Positions 44,005 through 53,895 are shown, counted from the stretch's first letter. The stretch is 64,000 bases of DNA from an uncultured Allobosea sp. (GCF_945957345.1 NZ_CAMFKW010000024.1:1-64000), one strand, 5' to 3'. The notes: generated by a model not told the origin, from the letters alone. Translations and numbers: made by a program.

Positions 44005-45471
44005 ATGCGGATGCGCGTTTTCACTGCGTCGCTGGCGACGGAAACCAATACCTTCGCGCCGCTCTTCGTCGATCGCAGCGCCTTCGAGGGCGGCTTCTAC
44101 TGCCCGCCCGGCACGCATCCGGACACGCCGACGCTCTGCTCGGCGCCGACCGTCGCGGCGCGCCGCCGCGCCGCCAGCGAAGGCTACGAACTGGTCGAGG
44201 GCACGGCGACCTGGGCCGAGCCGGCGGGCCTCGTCTCGCAGGAGGGGTATGAGAGCCTGCGCGACGAAATCCTCGACCAGCTCAAGGCGGCGCTGCCGGT
44301 CGATGTCGTGCTGCTCGGCCTGCATGGCGCGATGGTTGCGCGCGGCTATGACGATTGCGAGGGCGACCTGATCGCGCGGGTGAGGGCGCTGGCCGGGCCG
44401 GATTGCGTTATCGGGGCCGAGCTCGACATGCATTGCCATCTGACGGCTGAGATGGTCGCGGGCGCCGACATCATCGTCGCCTTCAAGGAGTTCCCGCATA
44501 CGGATTTCCTGGCGCGGGCCGAGGACCTGCTGGAACTCTGCCTAAGGACTGCGCGCAAGCAGGTGAAACCGGTCAGTGCGGTGTTCGATTGCCGCGGGCT
44601 TGCCGCCTTCATGACCAGCCGGGAGCCCGGCCGTAGCTTCGTCGATCGACTTTTGGCGATGGAGGGTCGGGACGGCATCCTCTCGATCTCGGTCGCGCAT
44701 GGCTTCCAGGCGGCGGATGTCGCCGATGTCGGGACCAAGGTGCTGGTGATCGCCGATGGCGACGAGGCCAAGGCGGCGACATTGGCGAAGCAGCTCGGCC
44801 TCGAAATCCTGCGCTGGGGGCAGGGCGCTTCGCCGAAGCACCACAAGCCGGAGGAGGGCATCGCGGCCGCTCTCCAACTGGCGCAGCCCGGCAAGCCGGT
44901 GGTGCTGGCGGATCGCTGGGACAATCCGGGCGGCGGCGTCGCCGGCGATTCCTCGGTGATGGTCGAGGCGTTGCTGCGGCATCCCGAGGTGCCGGCGGCG
45001 ATCGGGGCGATGTGGGACCCGGTGGCGGTCAGCCTGTGCCGGGCGGCCGGCGTCGGTGCCGAGATTCCCTTGCGCTTCATCGGCAAGGCCGCCCCGTCAT
45101 CGGGACGGCCGATCGATGCGGTGGTGACGGTCACCGGCATGACCGCGGACCTGCTCATTCCCTTCGAGCAGAGCTGGGTTTCACTGGGGCCTGCCGCGGC
45201 GATCCGGATCGGCCAGTTCGATATCGTGCTGGCCTCGACGCGAGCGCAGACATTCAGCCCGCCGGTCTTCACCAATCTCGGCATCGATCTGAGCACCAAG
45301 AAGGTGGTGGTGGTGAAATCCTCCAACCATTTCCACGCCGCCTTCGCGCCGATCGCGGCACAGGTTCTTTATCTCGACAGTGGTGGACCCTATCCGCCCG
45401 ATGCGAGCAAGATCCCCTATACCAAGGTGAAACGCCCCTTCTCTCCGCTGGACCCGAATCCATGGCTGTGA
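44005..45471 (+). CDS. M81 family metallopeptidase (MlrC-like), paralogue 2
   Basis: 488 residues. Family blocks: ASLATETNTFAPL near the N-terminus, LLGLHGAMVARG, GAELDMHCHLT, FKEFPHTDFL, and DRWDNPGGGVAGDSSV. C-terminal VKRPFSPLD matches the YPLD-type end. The ATG at 44005 (or 44011) with GAGAG upstream was chosen; the frame is open to 43924. It overlaps the following lyase gene by 10 bases, so both act together. Confidence 0.9.
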   Translation: MRMRVFTASLATETNTFAPLFVDRSAFEGGFYCPPGTHPDTPTLCSAPTVAARRRAASEGYELVEGTATWAEPAGLVSQEGYESLRDEILDQLKAALPVDVVLLGLHGAMVARGYDDCEGDLIARVRALAGPDCVIGAELDMHCHLTAEMVAGADIIVAFKEFPHTDFLARAEDLLELCLRTARKQVKPVSAVFDCRGLAAFMTSREPGRSFVDRLLAMEGRDGILSISVAHGFQAADVADVGTKVLVIADGDEAKAATLAKQLGLEILRWGQGASPKHHKPEEGIAAALQLAQPGKPVVLADRWDNPGGGVAGDSSVMVEALLRHPEVPAAIGAMWDPVAVSLCRAAGVGAEIPLRFIGKAAPSSGRPIDAVVTVTGMTADLLIPFEQSWVSLGPAAAIRIGQFDIVLASTRAQTFSPPVFTNLGIDLSTKKVVVVKSSNHFHAAFAPIAAQVLYLDSGGPYPPDASKIPYTKVKRPFSPLDPNPWL

Positions 45472-46766
45472 CTGCTTCCGCCCCGCTCCCGCGCCTCTCG
45501 CTCGAAGAGATCGAGCACCAGCGCCTCGATGTGCTGGTGAAGGGTCTGCCGCCGGGTGCGTCGCTCAGGCTCGGCGATGTCGGCAAGCAGGGCTGGAACG
45601 TGCTCGCCGGCGACATGCCGATGCCGCTCGCGGTGATCCGCGAAAGCGTGCTCAAGGCCAACAGCGCCTGGATGAGCGCCTTCAGCGCCGTGAATGGTCT
45701 GCTGATCGCGCCGCATGGCAAGACCACGATGGCGCCGCAGCTCTTCGACCTGCAGATCGCCGATGGCGCCTGGGCGATCACCGTCGCGACGATGCAGCAA
45801 CTGGCTGTCGCCCGGCATTTTGGCGTCAAGCGCGTCATCCTCGCCAACCAGCCGATCGGGCGGCAGGAAATCACGGCCTGTTTCGAGGCGCTGCGCGAGC
45901 CGGGCTTCGAGCTCTATTGTCTCGCGGACAGCGTCGCCGGGGTTGGCCTGCTGGCGGAGGCGGCGAAGGGGCATGCGGGTGCCAATCCGCTGCGCATTTT
46001 CGTCGAAATCGGCTTCATGGGTGGACGCACGGGTGCGCGGACTCGTGAGGAGGCGCTGGCCGTGGCGCGGACCGTCGCGGGCGCGCCGGGCCTGCGGCTC
46101 GCCGGATTCGAATGTTTCGAGGGCCTGCATAGCGACACGGCCGGCGCCGATCGATTGCTCGGCGAGGTCGTCGCGGTTGCGGCGGCTGCGGAGGGCGAGG
46201 GGTTGTTGGGGCCGGAGCCGATGGTGCTCTCCGCCGGCGGAACCTCGCTGTTCGACCGGGTCGGCGAGGCGTTCAACGCCGCCGCCTTCAAGCGGCCGAT
46301 CGTCAAGGTGCTGCGCTCCGGCTGCTACTTGACCCATGATTCGACGGCCTATTCGGCAGCATTTCGGCGGATCACGCTGGAGACCAGCCTGAAGCTGCCT
46401 TCGGGCGGGCTGGAGCCGGCGCTCGAAGTCTGGGCCTATGTCCAGTCGCGGCCTGAGCGCGGGCGCAGCCTGCTCACTGTCGGCAAGCGCGACATCTCGT
46501 TCGATTCCGGCATGCCGGTGCCCTTGCGCTGGTATCGGCCGGGTGGGGTGATGAAGCGGCCGGAGCCGATGCCGGCCGGCCATACCGTGCTCGGGCTCAA
46601 CGACCAGCATTGCCATCTCGGCACGCCTGAGGAGAGCCCGCTGCAGGTCGGCGACATGGTCGCCTTCGGCATCGGCCATCCCTGCACGACTTTCGACAAA
46701 TGGGCGGTGCTGATGCTGGTCGACGACGACTGGACCGTCACCGGCGCAATTCGGACCTTCTTCTGA
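45462..46766 (+). CDS. PLP-dependent D-amino-acid deaminase / D-threonine aldolase-like enzyme
   Basis: 434 residues, fold type III (alanine-racemase-like barrel then a C-terminal D-serine-dehydratase-like domain). The Schiff-base Lys is in IAPHGKTTMAPQLFD (about residue 88). The C-terminal metal site is clear: NDQHCHLG, and GHPCTTFDKW. Enzymes of this group deaminate or cleave D-serine, D-threonine and related amino acids. It overlaps the end of the M81 gene by 10 bases, which suggests that peptide cleavage feeds this enzyme. Confidence 0.85.
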   Translation: MAVTASAPLPRLSLEEIEHQRLDVLVKGLPPGASLRLGDVGKQGWNVLAGDMPMPLAVIRESVLKANSAWMSAFSAVNGLLIAPHGKTTMAPQLFDLQIADGAWAITVATMQQLAVARHFGVKRVILANQPIGRQEITACFEALREPGFELYCLADSVAGVGLLAEAAKGHAGANPLRIFVEIGFMGGRTGARTREEALAVARTVAGAPGLRLAGFECFEGLHSDTAGADRLLGEVVAVAAAAEGEGLLGPEPMVLSAGGTSLFDRVGEAFNAAAFKRPIVKVLRSGCYLTHDSTAYSAAFRRITLETSLKLPSGGLEPALEVWAYVQSRPERGRSLLTVGKRDISFDSGMPVPLRWYRPGGVMKRPEPMPAGHTVLGLNDQHCHLGTPEESPLQVGDMVAFGIGHPCTTFDKWAVLMLVDDDWTVTGAIRTFF

Positions 46767-46780
46767 CGCGCTTCCGAATC

Positions 46781-46836
46781 TGTTCCTTCTGGTGAAACCT
46801 GCAATCCTTGACGTGAATTCAGGCCGTTCCTAGCCT
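46781..46836 (+). promoter_or_regulatory. Operator TGTTCC-N7-GAAACC with -35 TTGACG, upstream of the first peptide ABC operon
   Basis: Operator 46781-46799; 8 bases (TGCAATCC) later -35 TTGACG at 46808-46813; weak -10 TAGCCT at 46831-46836 with a 17-bp spacer. The 33 bases from the operator to the -35 are nearly the same as at 52187. Confidence 0.75.
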
Positions 46837-46981
46837 GCATCTCACAGAGGGAAGGCCCGCCATCCGCGGCGCGGACGAGACGGGCCAAGCGGCGATGACG
46901 GGAAGCACGGCGAAAGCCGGCTCCGGTTTCGCGCGAAATCGGCCAGCTTGGCCGGCAAGCAGGATGCTGGGAGGATCGTTC

Positions 46982-48577
46982 GTGACGACACCGCCATTGC
47001 CCATGGCCGACGAAACCGATGTCGCTGAAGGCCTATGCCGGCGCAGCCTGCTGCAACTGCTGACGGTGGGCGGCGCGGCGTTGTTGGCGCCCGGCCTGTG
47101 GAGCAGCCTGGCTCAGGCTCAGGCCCCGGTTGCGGGTGGCACGCTGACGATCGGTGCCGATGCCGACCCGATCGGGCTCGACCCGGTCACGGTCAACGCC
47201 TTCTCGTCCTACGATTTCACCAGCCTGCTCTATACCGGCCTGCTGCGCTGGAACGCCCAGATGAAGGTCGAGCCCGATCTGGCGGCGGGCTACGAGCAGC
47301 CCGATGCGAAGACCTATGTCTTCAAGCTCAGGCAGGGCGTGAAATTCCATAACGGAAAGGATTTCTCCGCCGCCGATGTGAAGCATACCTTCGACCGGAT
47401 CATGAACCCGGCGACGGGCAGCCGGCTCAAGGCGCTCTATTCCAGCGTCGAGTCGGTGACGGTGGTCGATCCTTTCACGGTGAAGTTCCAGCTCAACGCG
47501 ACCGATGCGGCCTTCCTCGGCAATCTCGCCAGCAACCCGAACGGCGCCATCGTGCCGGCCGGCGTCGAGAACCTCGCGACCCAGCCGGTCGGTACAGGGC
47601 CTTTCGCTTTCGAGGCCTATCAGCCGAACCAGCAATTCTCGCTGACGCGCTTCGACGGCTATTACGAGAAGGGCGAACCCTATCTCGCGAAGGTGGTCTT
47701 CAAGTTCTACAAGGATCAGGCGACGCTGACCTCGGCGCTGCGCTCGCGCGCCATCGACATGACCTGGGTGAAGGACCCGAAGGTCGCGACCGCGATCGCG
47801 CGGGCCTCGCAGAATTTCGTTTCGGCGCCCGGCCAGACCTCGCGGACCTTCCCGATCTGGCTGAACATGAAGGCCAAGCCCCTGAACGACGTGAAGGTGC
47901 GTCGCGCGCTCAGCCTCGCGACCGATCGCAAGGCCTGCCTCGACACCGTGCTCGGCGGCGCCGGCAAGGTTGGTGCGATGATCCCGGAAAGCCAGGTCGG
48001 CGGCTATGACGGCGTGAGCGAACTGCCCTATTACAAGCACGACCCGGCGGCGGCGAAGGCGCTGCTGGCCGAGGCCGGCTATCCCAACGGGATCGATCTC
48101 GGCGACTATATCGTCGTCGCGGCCAATCCTCTGGACGTTGCCTGCGCGCAGATCCTGCAGCAGCAATGGCAGGCGGCCGGCATCACCGTGAAGCTGGTGC
48201 CGATGGAGACCGCGCCGCTCCTGGCCAAATGGGCGAGCGGCGACTGGCCGACGCTGCTCTCGGTCGCGCTGTCCTGGACGCCCGATCCGGATGGCATTTT
48301 CCAGTACATCACCTCGACCAGCGGCTACGGCAAGGCGATGGGCTCGAATGATCCCGAACTGGACAAGATGATCGCCGAGGCACGGTCCGAGCTCGACGTG
48401 CCCAAGCGCGCAGCCAAGAACCAGGCGATCCAGAAACGCATCGCCGAGAACGCCTATGTCATCCAGATCTACCAGTATCCGCTGCGCTGGGAGATCTGGT
48501 GGAACTACGTTCAGGGCTATGTGCCCCTCGCCGCGAATATCCGCTCTTTCGTGCGTACGACATGGCTGAAGAAATAG
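46982..48577 (+). CDS. Peptide/dipeptide ABC transporter substrate-binding protein 1
   Basis: 531 residues from a GTG at 46982 that has GGGAGG 8 bases upstream. Twin-arginine signal (LCRRSLLQLLTVGG, about 18-32) then a family 5 solute-binding fold: GGTLTIGADADPIGLDPV, DAKTYVFKLRQGVKFHNGKD, GTGPFAFEAYQPNQQF. It binds oligopeptides or similar solutes in the periplasm. First gene of a five-gene import operon (receptor, two permeases, two ATPases). Confidence 0.92.
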   Translation: MTTPPLPMADETDVAEGLCRRSLLQLLTVGGAALLAPGLWSSLAQAQAPVAGGTLTIGADADPIGLDPVTVNAFSSYDFTSLLYTGLLRWNAQMKVEPDLAAGYEQPDAKTYVFKLRQGVKFHNGKDFSAADVKHTFDRIMNPATGSRLKALYSSVESVTVVDPFTVKFQLNATDAAFLGNLASNPNGAIVPAGVENLATQPVGTGPFAFEAYQPNQQFSLTRFDGYYEKGEPYLAKVVFKFYKDQATLTSALRSRAIDMTWVKDPKVATAIARASQNFVSAPGQTSRTFPIWLNMKAKPLNDVKVRRALSLATDRKACLDTVLGGAGKVGAMIPESQVGGYDGVSELPYYKHDPAAAKALLAEAGYPNGIDLGDYIVVAANPLDVACAQILQQQWQAAGITVKLVPMETAPLLAKWASGDWPTLLSVALSWTPDPDGIFQYITSTSGYGKAMGSNDPELDKMIAEARSELDVPKRAAKNQAIQKRIAENAYVIQIYQYPLRWEIWWNYVQGYVPLAANIRSFVRTTWLKK

Positions 48578-48611
48578 GTTCGGCCTGCCGCCTCACGGCG
48601 GAGCTCTGTCG

Positions 48612-49553
48612 ATGACGCGCTTCGTCCTCGGGCGTCTCGCCTGGATGGCCGCGATCCTGCTCGGTGTCTCCTTCGTCGCCTTCATGCTGATGCGGGCCAT
48701 CCCCGGCGATTTCGCCATCGCCGCGGCAGGCTCGCAGAGTGTCGCGCCCGAAGTCCTGGCGACGATCCGGCGCGACCTCGGTCTCGATCAGCCGCTGATG
48801 GCGCAATACCTGCACTGGCTCGGGTCTGCGCTGACCGGCGATTTCGGGAGGTCCTTCGTCACCAGGCAGCCGGTGCTCGGGGAATTGCTCAGCCGGCTTG
48901 CCGTCACCGTCCAGCTCACGCTGCTCGCCGCGGTCATTGCCGCCGTGATGGGCGTCGCTTCCGGGCTCGCGGCGGCGCGCTTGCGCGGCGCGGCCGACTG
49001 GCTTGTCCGGCTCTGGAACGGGCTGATGCTGGCGGTGCCGAACTATGTCGTGGCGACGCTGATCGTGCTGCTTTTCGGGCTTTATTTCCCGGAGATCACG
49101 GTGCTCGGCTACACGCCCTTTCTTGAGAGCCCGCTCGGCAATCTCGCCAGCCTGCTGCTGCCGGCCTTCGCGTTGGCGCTCGCGGTCTCGGTAACGATCG
49201 CCGAGAACACGCGGGCTGCCGTGCTCGAGGTCGCCAGCCAGGATTTCGTCATGGTCGCCCGCGCCAAGGGCCTGACGCCGGCCGCGATCCTGCGCGACTA
49301 CCTGATGCGCAACGCGCTGACGCCGGTCATCACGGCCGCCGGCCTCAAGATCGCGGCGCTGCTCGGCGGCAGCATTCTGGTCGAGACCATCTTCGCCATT
49401 CCCGGCATGGGCCAGTACCTGTTCGATTCCATCAACAACCGCGACTATCCGGTGATCCAGGCGATCGTGCTGGTCGCGGCCGGCATCGTCGTCCTCGTCA
49501 ATACGATGATCGACATCGCCTATGCCCGCGTCGACGCACGGGTGCAGATGTGA
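48612..49553 (+). CDS. Dipeptide-type ABC transporter permease (DppB family) 1
   Basis: 313 residues with six membrane segments; the first segment and the RAIPGDFAI-type loop are typical of DppB/OppB, and the coupling motif EVASQDFVMVARAKGLTPAAIL is present. The stop overlaps the next gene's GTG start (GTGA). Confidence 0.92.
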   Translation: MTRFVLGRLAWMAAILLGVSFVAFMLMRAIPGDFAIAAAGSQSVAPEVLATIRRDLGLDQPLMAQYLHWLGSALTGDFGRSFVTRQPVLGELLSRLAVTVQLTLLAAVIAAVMGVASGLAAARLRGAADWLVRLWNGLMLAVPNYVVATLIVLLFGLYFPEITVLGYTPFLESPLGNLASLLLPAFALALAVSVTIAENTRAAVLEVASQDFVMVARAKGLTPAAILRDYLMRNALTPVITAAGLKIAALLGGSILVETIFAIPGMGQYLFDSINNRDYPVIQAIVLVAAGIVVLVNTMIDIAYARVDARVQM

Positions 49554-50416
49554 GCGGGGCCATGCAGGACAGCGTGTCGGTCGTGGCGGCGCGCAAGCGG
49601 GCAGGGATCACGCAGGGCTGGCTGCTGCTCGGGCTTGGTCTCGCCATGCTGGCAGCGATGCTGGTGTTGACGATCTTCGCGCCGCTCCTCGCGCCCTACA
49701 GTCCTTCGGCCACCTCGCCGGATTCATTGGCGCCGGCCAGTGCTGCGCATTGGCTCGGCACGGATTCGATCGGGCGCGATGTGTTGAGCCGCCTGATCGT
49801 CGGCGGCCGGACGACGCTGCTCATCACGGTCTCGGCCGTGCTGGTCGCGCTGGTGGCTGGGCTGATCCTCGGGCTCGCGGCCGGCTATCTCGGCGGGCGC
49901 ATCGACGATATCATCATGCGCCTGCTCGATGTCGTCTTCGCCTTCCCGGTTCTGCTGCTGGCGATCGCGGTGGTGGCGGCGCTGGGGCCGACCGTGCCCA
50001 ACCTGATCCTGACCATCGCCATCGTCTACACGCCGGCCATGGCGCGGGTGGTCAGGGCGCCGGTGCTCAGCGTCAAGCAATGGGACCATGTCGAGGCGGC
50101 GCGCAGCGTCGGCATGAGCGAGATGCGGCTTGTGCTGCGCCATATCCTGCCGATCGTGGTCTCGCCGATCCTCGTCGCGACGAGCCTGACGTTGTCGCAG
50201 ACGATCTTCACGGTGACGGCGCTCTCCTTCCTCGGCCTCGGCCCGCCGCCGCCCGATCCGAACTGGGGCGGCATGCTCTCGGAAGCGCGTCAGTTCATGG
50301 AGCTCGCGCCCTTGACGGTGGTCGGGCCGGCGCTGGCGATCGTCTTCGCGACGCTGACCTTCATCATCATCGCCAATGGCTTGCGCGAGGTTCTCGATGT
50401 GGGGAGCGTGCGATGA
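49550..50416 (+). CDS. Dipeptide-type ABC transporter permease (DppC family) 1
   Basis: 288 residues. HWLGTDSIGRDVLSRLIVGG is the DppC signature; the coupling loop reads KQWDHVEAARSVGMSEM. Start is the GTG at 49550, overlapping the previous stop; an ATG at 49562 is possible. It overlaps the next gene by 4 bases. Confidence 0.92.
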   Translation: MSGAMQDSVSVVAARKRAGITQGWLLLGLGLAMLAAMLVLTIFAPLLAPYSPSATSPDSLAPASAAHWLGTDSIGRDVLSRLIVGGRTTLLITVSAVLVALVAGLILGLAAGYLGGRIDDIIMRLLDVVFAFPVLLLAIAVVAALGPTVPNLILTIAIVYTPAMARVVRAPVLSVKQWDHVEAARSVGMSEMRLVLRHILPIVVSPILVATSLTLSQTIFTVTALSFLGLGPPPPDPNWGGMLSEARQFMELAPLTVVGPALAIVFATLTFIIIANGLREVLDVGSVR

Positions 50417-51225
50417 CCTCCCCGCTGCTCAGGGTGCGCGACCTCACCGCGACCGTGACCACCCGCCGCGAGGTGATCCAGGCGGTGCGCGGCATCTCCT
50501 TCGACATCAATGCCGACGAGGCGGTCGGCTTCGTCGGCGAATCCGGCTGCGGCAAGAGCGTCACCGCCAAGGCGCTGATGCGGCTCGCGCCCGAGGGGGC
50601 CTCGATCGGGCTCGGCGGTTCCGTCGCCTTCTGGGGGCAGGAGCTGCTCGGGCTCGGCGAGGACGAGATGCGCGACCTGCGCGGCCGGCGCATCGCCATG
50701 GTCTTCCAGGACCCGATGACCTCGCTCAACCCCGTGATGAGCATCGGCGCGCAGATGGGCGACATGCTGCGCCGCCATCTCGGCTTGTCGGGGAAGGAGG
50801 CGCGTGAGCGCAGCATCGAATTGCTCGCTCTCGTCGGCATTCCCGATCCGGCACGGCGGATCGACGATTTCCCGCATCAGTTTTCGGGCGGGCAGCGCCA
50901 GCGCGTGCTGATCGCCATCGCGATCTCCTGCGAACCGGACCTGCTGATCGCCGACGAGCCGACGACGGCGCTCGACGTCACCGTGCAGGCGCAGATCCTG
51001 CGCCTGCTGATGCGGTTGCGGGAGGAGCGTGGCATGGCGCTGATGCTGATCACCCATGATTTCGGCGTCGTTGCCGGCATGGTCGACCGGGTGAACGTGA
51101 TGTATCGCGGCGAGATCGTCGAGGCCGGGCCGGTCGACACCGTTTTCGCCGAGCCGCAGCATGCCTATACGCGGGCGCTGCTTGATGCGGTGCCACGGCT
51201 GCAAGGAGCGGGGGCGGCGCGATGA
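50413..51225 (+). CDS. Peptide ABC transporter ATPase (DppD family)
   Basis: 270 residues. Walker [10 protein letters not shown], signature [15 protein letters not shown], Walker [13 protein letters not shown], His in [11 protein letters not shown]. It lacks most of the C-terminal extension with the Cys cluster, ending at LQGAGAAR. Four-base overlaps at both ends show tight coupling. Confidence 0.92.
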   Translation: MTSPLLRVRDLTATVTTRREVIQAVRGISFDINADEAVGFVGESGCGKSVTAKALMRLAPEGASIGLGGSVAFWGQELLGLGEDEMRDLRGRRIAMVFQDPMTSLNPVMSIGAQMGDMLRRHLGLSGKEARERSIELLALVGIPDPARRIDDFPHQFSGGQRQRVLIAIAISCEPDLLIADEPTTALDVTVQAQILRLLMRLREERGMALMLITHDFGVVAGMVDRVNVMYRGEIVEAGPVDTVFAEPQHAYTRALLDAVPRLQGAGAAR

Positions 51226-52181
51226 CGGAGCCGCTGCTTCAGGTTCGCGATCTCTCGGTGCTGTTCCCGGCGCGGCGCGGGGCGCCGCCGGTCAAGGCGG
51301 TCGAGCGCCTCTCCTTCGAGATCGCGCCGGGCCAGACGCTCGGACTCGTCGGCCAGTCCGGCTCGGGTAAGACCACGGCCGGGCGCGCCATCCTCCAGCT
51401 CCAGAAGGCGAGCGAGGGCTCGGTCAGGCTGTTGGGACAGGAGCTGATGGCGATGCGCTCCGGTGAGTTGCGCCGGATGCGCCGGCATATGCAGTTCGTG
51501 TTGCAGAACCCTTATTCCAGCCTGCATCCGCGCATGACGATCGGGCAGATCCTGAGCGAGCCCTTGCAGGTTCATCGCTCGGTGCCGGCAAACCGCATCC
51601 GCGAGCGCGTCAAAGAGCTACTGGAGCTGGTCAATCTCGACCCAGCGATGATGCAGCGCTATCCGCACGAGTTCTCCGGCGGGCAGCGTCAGCGCGTCGT
51701 TATCGCCCGCGCGCTCGCGGTCAATCCCGATTTCGTCGTCTGCGACGAGCCGGTCTCGGCGCTGGATGTGCGCACGCAGGCGCAGATCGTCGCGCTCCTG
51801 CAATCGCTGCAGGAGAAGCTCGGCCTGTCCTATCTCTTCATCGCGCATGACCTCGCGATCGTCCGCGAGATGGCGCATCGCGTCGCCGTGATGTTCCGTG
51901 GGCGCATCGTCGAGATGGGCAGCGCAGCGCAGGTCTATGACAGCCCGGCGCACCCTTACACGCAGCTCCTGCTCGACGCTGTGCCGGTGCCCGATCCCGT
52001 GCTCCAGCGGGGGCGGTTGCGGCGGCCGCCGCCCGATCTGCGCTTTCTCGATGGCGATGGCGGCTCTTGCATTCATGGTGCCGATCATGCGCGGGATGGG
52101 ACGCCCGAATGGCATGAGGTCGCGCCGGGGCACGGTATCTCCTGCCGGTACTGGCCGAAGGAGCGAAGCGCGGCTGTGTGA
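51222..52181 (+). CDS. Peptide ABC transporter ATPase (DppF/OppF family)
   Basis: 319 residues. Walker A GQSGSGKTT, signature [15 protein letters not shown], Walker B FVVCDEPVSALD. The C-terminal oligopeptide-transporter region is present (HPYTQLLLDAVPVPDP, then a region with Cys residues near 290-310). Final gene of the first import operon; it may also serve the second system, which has no ATPases. Confidence 0.92.
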   Translation: MTEPLLQVRDLSVLFPARRGAPPVKAVERLSFEIAPGQTLGLVGQSGSGKTTAGRAILQLQKASEGSVRLLGQELMAMRSGELRRMRRHMQFVLQNPYSSLHPRMTIGQILSEPLQVHRSVPANRIRERVKELLELVNLDPAMMQRYPHEFSGGQRQRVVIARALAVNPDFVVCDEPVSALDVRTQAQIVALLQSLQEKLGLSYLFIAHDLAIVREMAHRVAVMFRGRIVEMGSAAQVYDSPAHPYTQLLLDAVPVPDPVLQRGRLRRPPPDLRFLDGDGGSCIHGADHARDGTPEWHEVAPGHGISCRYWPKERSAAV

Positions 52182-52186
52182 CTGGA

Positions 52187-52243
52187 TGTTCCTTCAGGTG
52201 GAACATGCAATCCTTGACGCGAAATATTTGACGCAACTACGCT
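52187..52243 (+). promoter_or_regulatory. Operator TGTTCC-N7-GGAACA with -35 TTGACG, upstream of the second import operon
   Basis: Perfect dyad at 52187-52205, 8 bases (TGCAATCC), then -35 TTGACG at 52214-52219 and a weak -10 (TACGCT, 52238-52243). The best match of the set. It starts 6 bases after the stop codon of the ATPase gene. Confidence 0.78.
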
Positions 52244-52348
52244 TTTGACGATGAGGCCGGGCTGAAGAAGTGGCCCGGAACGATGCCCTGAAGTCCGACA
52301 AACCGCTTTGCCCGGCATCTGCCGGAGCAGCGGTCGCAATCCGGGAGG

Positions 52349-53863
52349 ATGTCTGTGCGTCTGGCGCTGATCCACATCGTTCAGGAGACGAACGACTTCA
52401 ATCCGCTACTGACGACGCTCGCCGATTTCGAGGCGTTCGGCCTCGTCGAGGGCGAGGAGATCGCCCGGCAGTTCGGCGAGATCGGCCAGATCGGCGGGCA
52501 TTACGCGGCGGTGAAGGAGAGCGGGCTCGACATCGAGACGATCCCGATCATCCGGGCCTGGGCCGTGGCGGGCGGGCGCATCTCGCGCGAGGCCTTCGAC
52601 TTCTTCCAGGCGAAGATACGGGCGGGGCTGAATACGGCAGGGCCGATCGACGGACTCGTCCTGCATTTGCACGGGGCCTGTGCGGCCGAGGGCATCGACG
52701 ATGTCGAAGGCGAGCAGATCGAGCTTTGCCGCAAGATTCTTGGGCGGGATGTGCCGATCCTGCTCGTGCTCGATCACCATGCCAACGTCACCCACAAGAT
52801 CATGGCCAACTCCACGGCCGTCGTTGGGTACCGCACGCAACCGCATGACGTGTTCGACGCTGGCAAGGTCGGGACCGAGGTGCTGCTGCGCATCCTCACA
52901 GAGAAGTCCAGGCCGGTGATGGCGTGGCGCAAGATCCCGCTGCTCTCGCATCAGGAACAGTTCCTGACCTCGAAGGGGCCGATGAAGATCTGGTTCGACA
53001 GGGCCCGCGCCATCGAGGCCGACCGGCGCGTCCTGCAAGCCTCGAACTATCCGATGCAGCCCTGGCTCGATGTGGCCGAGGGCGGCTGGTCGACCATCGT
53101 CGTCACCGATGGTGACCAGGCGCTGGCCGAGAAACTGGCGGATGAACTCGCCGATCTCGCCTGGTCGATGCGCGACGACTTCCAGGTGCGCGAGGCCGTC
53201 TCTATCGACGATGCCGTGCGCAAGGCCGATACGGCCGAGCGCGGCATGGTCGTGGTCAGCGATACCGGCGACACCGTCTTCGGCGGAGCGGCTGGCGACA
53301 GCAACCTGCTGCTGGAATCGATGCTGCGGCTTGGCATCAAGAGCAAGGCGCTGATCCCGTTGATTTCGCCGAAGGCCGTCGCGACGCTGACTGCGGCGGG
53401 CGAGGGCGCCGAGGTGACGCTGCCGCTCGGTGGCGACGCGGCGACGGCCTTCTTCAAGCCGCTGACCGTGACGGGCAAGGTCAGGAAGCTCGGCGGCGGC
53501 TCGATCCCGCTGAACTTCAACCATCAGCCGGAGGTCGACATGGGCCGAGTCGCGGTCTTCGATGTCGGGCCGGTGACTCTGCTGATCTCGGAACTGCGCG
53601 GCGTCGCGGGCAATGTGCCCGATGTCTACGAGGCCTTCGGCATCGACCTTTCCGACTACAAGATGGCCGTGCTCAAGACGGCCTCGAACTTCCAGTATTT
53701 CGACCGCATCGCCTCCGGGCTCGTCCGCGCCGATACGCGCGGGCCGGGGCAATCGGACGTGTTCACCCTGCCGTGGCAGCGGATTCCGCGCCCGGTCTAT
53801 CCGTTGGAGACAATAAGCGACTGGCGGGCACACTCGTCCCAGCCGGGAGCGGGGAAGAGCTGA
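52349..53863 (+). CDS. M81 family metallopeptidase (MlrC-like), paralogue 3
   Basis: 504 residues. Blocks: ALIHIVQETNDFNPL near the N-terminus, LVLHLHGACAAEG, LLVLDHHANVTHK, GYRTQPHDVFDAG, and DTGDTVFGGAAGDSNLLLE; the C-terminus has RPVYPLE. Divergent from the other two paralogues. GGAGG abuts the ATG at 52349 with no spacer, so the GTG at 52355 (6 bases from GGAGG) may be the true start. It leads an operon with a second peptide receptor and two permeases. Confidence 0.92.
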   Translation: MSVRLALIHIVQETNDFNPLLTTLADFEAFGLVEGEEIARQFGEIGQIGGHYAAVKESGLDIETIPIIRAWAVAGGRISREAFDFFQAKIRAGLNTAGPIDGLVLHLHGACAAEGIDDVEGEQIELCRKILGRDVPILLVLDHHANVTHKIMANSTAVVGYRTQPHDVFDAGKVGTEVLLRILTEKSRPVMAWRKIPLLSHQEQFLTSKGPMKIWFDRARAIEADRRVLQASNYPMQPWLDVAEGGWSTIVVTDGDQALAEKLADELADLAWSMRDDFQVREAVSIDDAVRKADTAERGMVVVSDTGDTVFGGAAGDSNLLLESMLRLGIKSKALIPLISPKAVATLTAAGEGAEVTLPLGGDAATAFFKPLTVTGKVRKLGGGSIPLNFNHQPEVDMGRVAVFDVGPVTLLISELRGVAGNVPDVYEAFGIDLSDYKMAVLKTASNFQYFDRIASGLVRADTRGPGQSDVFTLPWQRIPRPVYPLETISDWRAHSSQPGAGKS

Positions 53864-53895
53864 GACGAAACCAAAGCAAAACAAAGGGGAAAGCC

